From assembly GCA_025677835.1 (NCBI GenBank), contig JAIXMR010000061.1, forward strand, positions 89,592 through 153,591: DNA of 64,000 nt, in the 5' to 3' direction. Source of the stretch: Sporodiniella umbellata. Its lineage: Eukaryota; Mucoromycota; Mucoromycetes; Mucorales; Rhizopodaceae. Below the pieces are notes generated by a model, which worked only from the letters and a program-made list of their open reading frames with translations, was not told the DNA's origin and did no database searches. Below are positions 57,295-64,000 of the stretch, in pieces. Position numbers and translations under genes: made by a program. Numbering within the stretch: the first letter of the stretch is position 1; every line of letters begins with the position of its first letter.

Positions 57295-58534
57295 AAGTGG
57301 AGGCACTGCCTATGGGGTTTCAAAAGATAAGAAACCTTTGTGACTTGGGAAAAAGACAGCCGAGGAAAATTTCAGCGCTACGGCTAAGCCATACTTTTTC
57401 TGAGATGAAGAAAATTTTTCGTTTTAAAAATGAAATAAAAACATGACATGGTTGTATTCAGACCTTCTGTTTAACGCACCCCTTTGTAACAAGGTAAGGT
57501 GGCCAGGGCACGCTTCGTCATATCTCCAGAATACAAAAAACAAATTCTGTAAACCGGAGGGTGATCGTAAAGTAGCCAAGGGAAAAGGTATCATCATAAT
57601 TTCCATGAAATGGAAGGATCGGAGCTTCATTGGTTTACCAGGACAGAGAGTCCATTTAAGATCCAAAAGGTTTGAAATGACTTGTGGGTTTATTTTAGGG
57701 AAAGAAGACCTGCATGTCTTTTCTAAAGATTCCATTCTAAACCGTGTCTCAAGTGCCTGCTTCTTTGTTTACACGTGACGCGTTTTAAAGAGGTCAAAGA
57801 AGTTTTCTTTTTTCTGCGTCTCCTTTCATTTTTTTTTGTTTTGTTTTACGCGTTTGCTTTCCTTTTTTTTTTTTTTGAAACAACAGAGTTTTGTTTTGCC
57901 TTATTTGCCGTATTACCGATACTGCATCTCCCCCCAAAAAAAAAGCTAGATATTTTTAAACACTATTAAATTTCAGCAAACCCATTCTATTCTCCTCACG
58001 CCACTCTCATCGTGGCAATTGGTTCTTTATTCACTCTTTAATTAATTTAAACCCGGGCCAGCTTTAAGCTTTTTTTTTTTTTTTTTTGATGTTTATTACC
58101 GAGCCTAGCCCATTATGAAAATAAGCAAAGTATTACCCAATTGACGCGTTTCTTTTTTTGTATGTGCCCCTAAACGTCATGATGTAAGCCGAGCGCCACA
58201 CTTGAAGCCAATAGATGATTGGTTGTCTGGTACTATTTTTAGCCTAGCCTTCTTTTTTTAAGGGGGTAAAGAGAAAGGCATTGTTATTATTCCAGGTTGG
58301 AGACAAGTAAAAAAAAAAAAGCAAAGAGCAAGTCTACTTTAAAATAGTTTGTTATTGTTATATACAAAAAAAAAAAGAAAAAAGCCAAAACAAGGAAAAA
58401 CAAAACAGGCTACAGGCACGTGGACTGTCTTTGCTATTTTTCTCAGTAGAATTCTATTTAAAGAAAAACTCTAAAAAAGTATAAAAGAGAAAGCTTTCGA
58501 CCGTTTTTCTTTTTCTCTCGTTATTATCCTCAAC
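57295..58534. other. Intergenic region upstream of the C2/CBM gene
   Basis: 1.2 kb. A frame at 57443-57778 (+, 111 codons) has coding-like composition (GKGIIIISMKWKDRSFIGLP) but no recognised motif and no intron signals; it is left uncalled. T runs lie near 57858-57874 and 58068-58087. ATTGG (CCAAT-type) sites occur near 58210, about 320 nt before the start codon. Confidence 0.5.
58480..58486 (+). promoter_or_regulatory. TATA box of the C2/CBM gene
   Basis: TATAAAA, ending 48 nt before the ATG at 58535, followed by a pyrimidine-rich leader. Spacing equals that of the chitin deacetylase TATA box. Together with the GC-richer, low-ambiguity coding sequence this suggests a strongly expressed gene (inference). 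Confidence 0.65.
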
Positions 58535-59539
58535 ATGCTTCACGAACACTCCTCTGCTTCTCTTTCTATCAATGTTTGCTCTGCTTCGAACTTGGTAGCT
58601 GTCCAACATTTTGGTAAGCAAGACCCTTATCTTCGTATGACCTTGGACTTCAACCAGAAGGACTCTTACCTCAAGACCTTTACTCATACCGACGCTGGCG
58701 ATCATGCTACCTGGAATCAATCTTTCACTGTCTCTTTGAACGGAGAGCCTGACTTGTTTGTCGAAGTGATGAACGAAGAACGTACTGCTGACGAAATCAT
58801 TGGTTTTGCTGCTATTCCTATCAACCAAATTATTTATAACCCTGGTGGTAACATGAACGGTCTTTTCGACGTGTTCGATCTTAAGGGTGTCAAGGCAGGT
58901 ACTCTCCACTTACAACTCGTCGCTATCGGCTTCCCCAACTCTCAACCTGCTGACATGAGCGGAGCACCTATGCAAGGTCGTTCTTATGTGAACGAAGCCC
59001 ATGCTCAAAAAATCAAGTCTCACAAGAACAAGGCAACTGGCATTGCTGTAGGGGGTGCCTTGCTCGGTGGTGCTCTTGCAGTCGGTGCCGGCTTCCTTGG
59101 TAAGAAGATGTATGATGATCATCAAGCTCAAGAAGAAGAAGAACATCGCCAAGAAGAAGAAAAGGCGCGTATTGAGCATGAAGAAGAAGAAAGACGTAAC
59201 AGTGAACGCACTCAGTTTGATGAAGAACGTCGTCGTTTTGAAGAAGAAAAGCGACAATATGAAGAGCAAAGAAGACAACGAGAAGAGGAACGACAGAACG
59301 AAGAACACCGCCGAGATGAACAAAGACATGGTGAAGAAGAAGAACATCACCATCGTCGTCACCATCATCGCCGCTCAGATAGTGAAGAGGAGGATGCCGA
59401 CCGTTGGGATCCTGTAGGTACTTATGCTGCTGGCGATCGTGTCAAATACCACGGTCATGTCTATATGTGTCTTCAAGGTCATACCTCTAACCCTACGTGG
59501 GCTCCTACCGTAGCTCACTCACTCTGGCAAACAGAGTAA
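58535..59539 (+). CDS. C2 domain / glycine-zipper / charged coiled coil / CBM5-12 protein
   Basis: 334 residues, single exon, with codon use visibly more C-ending (AAC, ACC, CTC) than most neighbours, a sign of high expression. Domains in order: N-terminal C2 domain (about 7-130; FGKQDPYLRMTLD, then HATWNQSFTVSL, EVMNEERTADEIIGFA); a glycine-rich segment that could insert in or bind membrane (GIAVGGALLGGALAVGAGFL, about 170-190); a Glu/Arg/Gln-rich single helix (about 197-275); a His-rich patch (EEHHHRRHHHRR); and a C-terminal carbohydrate-binding module of the CBM5/12 type (YAAGDRVKYHGHVYMCLQGH, then PTWAP and SLW). CBM5/12 modules normally bind chitin outside the cell, but there is no N-terminal signal peptide. 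Each part is recognisable; the role of the whole is unknown. Confidence 0.85.
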   Translation: MLHEHSSASLSINVCSASNLVAVQHFGKQDPYLRMTLDFNQKDSYLKTFTHTDAGDHATWNQSFTVSLNGEPDLFVEVMNEERTADEIIGFAAIPINQIIYNPGGNMNGLFDVFDLKGVKAGTLHLQLVAIGFPNSQPADMSGAPMQGRSYVNEAHAQKIKSHKNKATGIAVGGALLGGALAVGAGFLGKKMYDDHQAQEEEEHRQEEEKARIEHEEEERRNSERTQFDEERRRFEEEKRQYEEQRRQREEERQNEEHRRDEQRHGEEEEHHHRRHHHRRSDSEEEDADRWDPVGTYAAGDRVKYHGHVYMCLQGHTSNPTWAPTVAHSLWQTE

Positions 59540-59911
59540 ACAATACCTTTTAAATCATATCAACTCTCTCTATATATATATATACACAATCACATACAAA
59601 CCCACCCACATTCTCTACAAAAGTGAAATAAAAAGAAATAAATATCATATATATAAGAAACCTTTCTTCCTGGCTCAATCATCGTGTTTTATTAAAAGAC
59701 TTGTAAGACAAAAAAAAAAAAAAGGCTCACGAAATTTTTTAAATATAGAACCAACATCTGCTACACAATAGGTGTCTGAAAGAGCAGACATTGTAAGTTA
59801 TCGTTTTCTGAGAGGCAAAATATCAGAGCCACTTGTTTTAAACTGTGATAAACTAGTGAGACAGCTTTTGTATTGTTATTAAGCATTCTGGGTTGTGACG
59901 TGAATGGCATT

Positions 59912-60525
59912 CTATAATACAATGTAGGATGCTAAAAAGAAAAAGACAGCGATACTTTTTTCATCAATACGGATTTTTGAGCCATCAATGTGCTCTTTAG
60001 CAAAAAAAGGCAGCTTGTATTCTTTTTTTTTTTTTTGAAACAATAAAAAGTTGTTTGGTAACTATTTCAAAAAAGGCTATTGATGCCCGATTACATTGGT
60101 TTTACCATGTGCGTATGTCTTACGATCTACAAGCGATTGGCTCAACAGATAGACATTTGTGAGGTAAGACAGCCCAGTACACGACTGAACAATAACAGTA
60201 TATGGAAATTTTTTCACTTGCCTCAACAGTTTAACGTTTAACAATGGTTGCTCTCCTTTCCCTGCTAATTGCGCGTTGTGGTCTAGGTGCCTGTGATACG
60301 GCTTTTTCGAATTTATACTGACTTTTGGACAGACAAACAAAGGGTGTATCGATAATTTGGAGAGACCGCCAAATTCATTTGATGTGACTAGAATGTAACA
60401 TACGGTATAACAGTAATATGTTTGTCTCGGTAATCAATGAACACTCTATCTACTTTAAGTAGGCCCAAAACACTTGAGCGTTCTATACCAAAACAAACAC
60501 AGTGAACATAAGGAGCCTCAACCAT
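59912..60525 (-). pseudogene. Coding-like minus-strand sequence with frame break, unknown family
   Basis: Opens MVEAPYVHCVCFGIERSSVL and continues VDRVFIDYRDKHITVIPYVT to a stop near 60389. A one-base shift there continues as LVTSNEFGGLSKLSIHPLFV, then GEQPLLNVKLLRQVKKFPYT and CTGLSYLTNVYLLSQSLVD to a stop at 60077. After a T/A run, EYKLPFFAKEHIDGSKIRID follows down to about 59912. The only GT-AG pair that would fix the first break is 16 nt, too short for an intron. Either a lineage-specific gene with errors or a decaying one. Composition is normal for protein, so it is unlikely to be noise. Confidence 0.4.
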
Positions 60526-60587
60526 GCTTAGTGTAGTCACTGTCTTTTGTATATTTACATAAAACGAATAAAAATAAGCTGATTTTG

Positions 60588-60618
<31 letters not shown>

Positions 60619-61279
60619 CTATTTTTTTGGGCAAAGAGCTATCTTTTGTCTCTAGTATTCGCTTCTTTGTTTGGTTACTATTACGAACCATGATTATAAG
60701 CAAGAGGCAATTCATTCCAAATAGACTTTTAAAAAAAAAAAAGAGGTTTTTTTTTGTTGGGCTACGTTACCTATTGTCCTACACTAACCATTGTCTGTGA
60801 TTTCTGTACACAACATAAGAGTCACTGATTTATCCCGCCAAAATCAGTAAGAGAAAATGGGAAAGGAGGTTTTTATTCAAGGCGATAAGTAAACATATAC
60901 AAACAAATAACGTTTCTTATTTTGGCATCTTTCTTTGTTTCTCTTATTTTGTCCTTTGTTATTGTTTATCAAATACATAAATTTTATAAGCCTATGCAAA
61001 AGAACCCAAAGAAGATATTAAAAATATAGACCTTTTATAAGCGATATGTGGAACCTCTCTTGCAAAAAAAAAAAAAAAAAAAAAAAAAACTTATCAACAG
61101 GTAATATATAAGCCACTATATGTATAAATAGAGTGAAAAAGAGTAGAAAGAGACCAAAGACAAAAAAAAAAAAAAAAAAAAAAAAGAATAAAATAAAATA
61201 AACTTGTTTGGTTTTTCTTTTTCTTTTTCCTTTCTTTTTTTTTTTTTTTTCAATATTTTCATTTATTTATCTGTAAAAG

Positions 61280-61459
61280 ATGTGCCAACGCAGTGATTCT
61301 ATGCTTATAACGTGTACCAGCGCTACTGTCAATGAATCCTCCTTTTGCTCTGCTCGTGCCAAAAGTTATTGCCTGGTTCATAAGCGCTACTTTGAGACAA
61401 GTTGGTGCCCAGACTGTAGTCGAATTGCCTGTAACTCAAAACCTTACTTGACTATCTAA
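61280..61459 (+). CDS. Possible 59-residue Cys-rich peptide
   Basis: Starts MCQRSDSMLI after a CT/T-rich leader like those of real genes in this window. Seven Cys in 59 residues, including SWCPDCSRIAC near the end. Downstream of the stop a T15AG acceptor leads to a frame GSKYKPQESFGYQPSLNPID that ends after 25 residues; no donor in the right phase joins them cleanly, so splicing is unresolved. No family recognised. Could be a zinc-binding micro-protein or chance. Confidence 0.35.
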   Translation: MCQRSDSMLITCTSATVNESSFCSARAKSYCLVHKRYFETSWCPDCSRIACNSKPYLTI

Positions 61460-64000
61460 ATGTCATTTTGACTTACCCTTTTTTTTTTTTTTTAGAGGAA
61501 GCAAATACAAACCACAAGAATCGTTTGGTTATCAACCCTCTCTAAACCCCATTGATTCATATACTGGCCTATAGATTCAAGTAAACAGATATTCTCGCAG
61601 ACACACACATACGCACACGCACGCAGATACCTACACAAAAACAGACACATCTCTACACGCTTACAAAAAAAAAAAAACCTTTCATCGTATTTACGCTTAT
61701 GTCCTTATAAAATCCCCCCCTTTTTTTTTTCACTATTCCCTTCTTTATTTTACCCTACCATATACTCTTTATGCTTTTATATATGCCTTTCTCTTTGTAT
61801 ATGCCAAAAAAAAAAAAAAGTATCCCTTTTACACTCATCAATAAACAAATATTTATTTGAGTTATTTCTGCCATTAAAATAAACTCTAGTAAGATCTGTG
61901 AAGTCCTAATCCATATGGGCGATCTGAGTCAGTCAAATGAAAATTACAATAAACACAACGGAAATACGCTCCTCTCTTTTTTTTTTTTTTTTTTGTTTTT
62001 TTTTTTTTTTTTTTTTTTTAGCACATTTATTATTATTCAGGATCGCATGACAATACACAAAAGTACTGATTACACAATAGAAAAAAAGAACCAAGAAAAA
62101 AAAGAGAAGCACATAATTCTCGTGACGTGATACATGATCCTGTATGGATAGTTATATTCTCAGATATTTATTAAAAAAGAATAATCACCGTTTAATAGCC
62201 AAAGTGGTTTATTCAAAGAAGAGCGATAGTAGTAATAGTAATAATACAAAAGGTATTTCTTGTACACCTCTGCACACGGACCTCTTTTTCTTGTTTTGTC
62301 ATACTTTAGAACTACCAAGTTAGCGATTACTGTTAAAAAGTTATTAACACATTCATAGTAATAGTAGCTAGCTTAATTGTAAAAAGAGAGCCGGGAAACA
62401 ATCACAGTGATTGCAATAAGAATACAACAAAGGTGCCATCTTTTTTTTATTGTTCAAATAAACGTTACACTACTATTACAAGTACTATTTTCGGAAACTA
62501 TTTGCCAATTGGACAAAGATTGCGGAAAATCAAAACAAAAAAGGATCTTTCGATTGGCTCAAGTAGAAGCACTGTTCTGTCAAACAAAGGTAGATACCAT
62601 TCTTTTAATGATTGGCCAAATCGGCTCATTCCCCCCCCCCTCCCCTCTTTTTTAAAAACTTGAATAACTTGGCAATTTTGTTGTTCTCGTTCGATATAGC
62701 CCTGAAAAATAAAAATACGTAAAAGACTTCAGCAACAACCGTGGGTTCTTTCCAAGTTGATTTTTAAAGATTTTTTATTTTTATTTTTTTCGCTTCAAGC
62801 ATGGTTTACAAAATGTGTGATGTTCATATTACAAAACAGCAATTTAGTTTTTTTTAAGAAAAAAAAAAAAAGGAAAGTGATACGAAAAACTTAAAGGTAG
62901 TACACAGAAACCCCATGAGAAAGAGAGGGAAGCTTGTACTCCTTTACGCAAAATGTATTCCGAAAAAAAAAAAAAAAGAAAAAGAAATAGAAAAATTTCA
63001 ACGTCTTGTACTCTACATGTTTTTTTTTTTTTCTTTTTTGTACACATTTTATTCATATCAACTATAGAGGATAAAAATGCATGTACATACTCATGCACAC
63101 ATATCCAGTCTACATAAATACGTGTGGGGTGTTTATCGAAAGAGAGGGAAGAATAAAAAGAAGAGTCGTAAAAACAGAAAATAGATGTGTTTTATTGTTC
63201 TCATTTTCGCGCCAAGTGCAAATCGATTGTGACACTTAATTGATGATGATGACGATGATTGTTTTAGGTCAAATGAAAGTATTCTGTGTAAACTATCGCA
63301 CATAATAAAAAAGAACTGTACTAAAGTCTGTGAGCCTGTTGGCTTTGTTTTGGGGGTAAAAAGAAAGATTGATAGGTAATTTAAAATATATCCCCCGTGC
63401 CTTTTTATTTTGCTAGTAACAATCCCTGCTTAGGGGTAATCAAAGCAATCACAGTAAAACGTTATTGGGAATATAATTCATCTATTGTCTTCTTTAATAA
63501 CAATCAAAGATGCTTTGTATCCCTCCTCTTCCCCCTTTTCTCTAAACAAATGAACTTTTTTTAATAGACAGAAAAAAAAGAGTCTCTTTGGGTTAAAGCA
63601 ATCGGAAAACACGTTTGATTTCATGGGGTTATGTGTGACTATAGAAGATAGGATCTTTCTCTCTTCTTCTTTTTTCAAAACAACTAGTTTAGTACAACGC
63701 GTTGGATGCTTTAGGCGTCTTCTGACTTGCCACATGCTCAATAATTTATGATATTGCAATATATCTGTTTTTATAATTATGGAAAATACCCTTTTGAACA
63801 CAGCCCTTTTGAGCCCTACTTCACTTTTAATTGACGAACATTTGGTTTGTTTAAATACAAAAAAAAAAAAAAAAAAAAAAGTAAATTGACAACAAGGTTT
63901 AAATAGTGCTTTTTTTTCTCTGTTAAACATTCGTTGCTTTTCTAAGTTTTACATCAACTAGATCAGTCTGACGCAAAATAATTGATCATTGGTTTGCTGT

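Larger units (their letters stand above)
59540..64000. other. Gene-poor right end with many A/T homopolymers
   Basis: 4.4 kb with no confident gene. A/T runs of 15-27 nt occur at about 61063-61089, 61161-61184, 61977-62019 (interrupted T run) and 63859-63880. A CA/CG-rich microsatellite lies at 61590-61640. The long frame at 63478-63930 (-) is Lys/Phe-rich and not credible. Two weak coding candidates are listed separately. Confidence 0.55.

Noticed and set aside
57443..57778. 111-codon plus-strand frame downstream of the LINE
   Set aside because: Coding-like in part, but no motif and right beside a degraded element; not distinguishable from decayed transposon sequence.
63478..63930. 150-codon minus-strand open frame
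   Set aside because: Runs through A/T homopolymers giving poly-Phe and Lys-rich sequence; no conserved pattern.
12..64000. CRISPR arrays, toxin-antitoxin pairs, secondary-metabolite or defence clusters
   Set aside because: Looked for and not seen; spliced genes and fungal families throughout make bacterial systems implausible, and gene content is ordinary housekeeping.

Overview
This window is nuclear DNA from a filamentous fungus, most likely an early-diverging one of the Mucoromycota (Mucorales type). The basis is an AT-rich sequence with many long A/T homopolymers, introns that are almost all 44-80 nt with CTAAC-like branch points, very short intergenic gaps inside gene clusters, a GPI-anchored chitin deacetylase, a fungal G-gamma subunit ending CCTIM, and a LINE with a double CCHC-knuckle ORF1. 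I inferred 77 introns by hand. The summed exon lengths of almost every complete model are divisible by three, and the two exceptions are reported as frameshifts. No database was searched, so all names rest on recognised motifs and family patterns.

Layout. 1-664 (-): start of a Gfo/Idh/MocA oxidoreductase cut by the window edge. 1954-5303 (-): LIM/RhoGAP protein. 8135-15715 (+): RPAP1, a small Cys-rich protein, NPR2 and a chitin deacetylase. 15793-17384 (-): TIM9 and a Reg1-like PP1 regulator. 17784-22041 (+): ferrochelatase and an MFS transporter. 22226-24416 (-): an ERG26-like dehydrogenase and a U1A/U2B''-type RRM protein. 27208-29623 (+): an unrecognised AT-hook protein. 29646-30531 (-): GEP4, diverging from TSC10 (+, 30593-31875). 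31901-38919 (-): COX19 and VWA8. 41630-42265 (+): REX1-B-like protein. 43998-47958 (+): LYS4, RBM18 and a bHLH factor. 48064-50157 (-): carnitine acetyltransferase. 54253-54610 (+): G-gamma. 54916-57294: defective LINE bounded by inverted repeats. 58535-59539 (+): C2/glycine-zipper/CBM5-12 protein. The last 4.4 kb has no confident gene.

Themes. These are mostly housekeeping genes, not an operon-like pathway. Mitochondrial functions recur (TIM9, HEM15, GEP4, COX19, VWA8, LYS4, CAT2). Lipid synthesis recurs too (ERG26-like, GEP4, TSC10); GEP4 and TSC10 share a 61-nt divergent promoter. Several genes are too short or too split to appear as long ORFs and were recovered by splicing: TIM9, COX19, the U1A/U2B''-type protein, GEP4, RBM18 and the REX1-B-like protein.

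Most worth a second look: a candidate AT-AC intron in GEP4; three introns whose 5' splice site is GTTTTTT; a one-base frame break in the AT-hook gene and another in the LIM/RhoGAP gene; 56-bp inverted repeats (53/56 matching) enclosing the LINE; and the domain combination of the C2/CBM protein. I found no CRISPR array, tRNA, rRNA or secondary-metabolite cluster.
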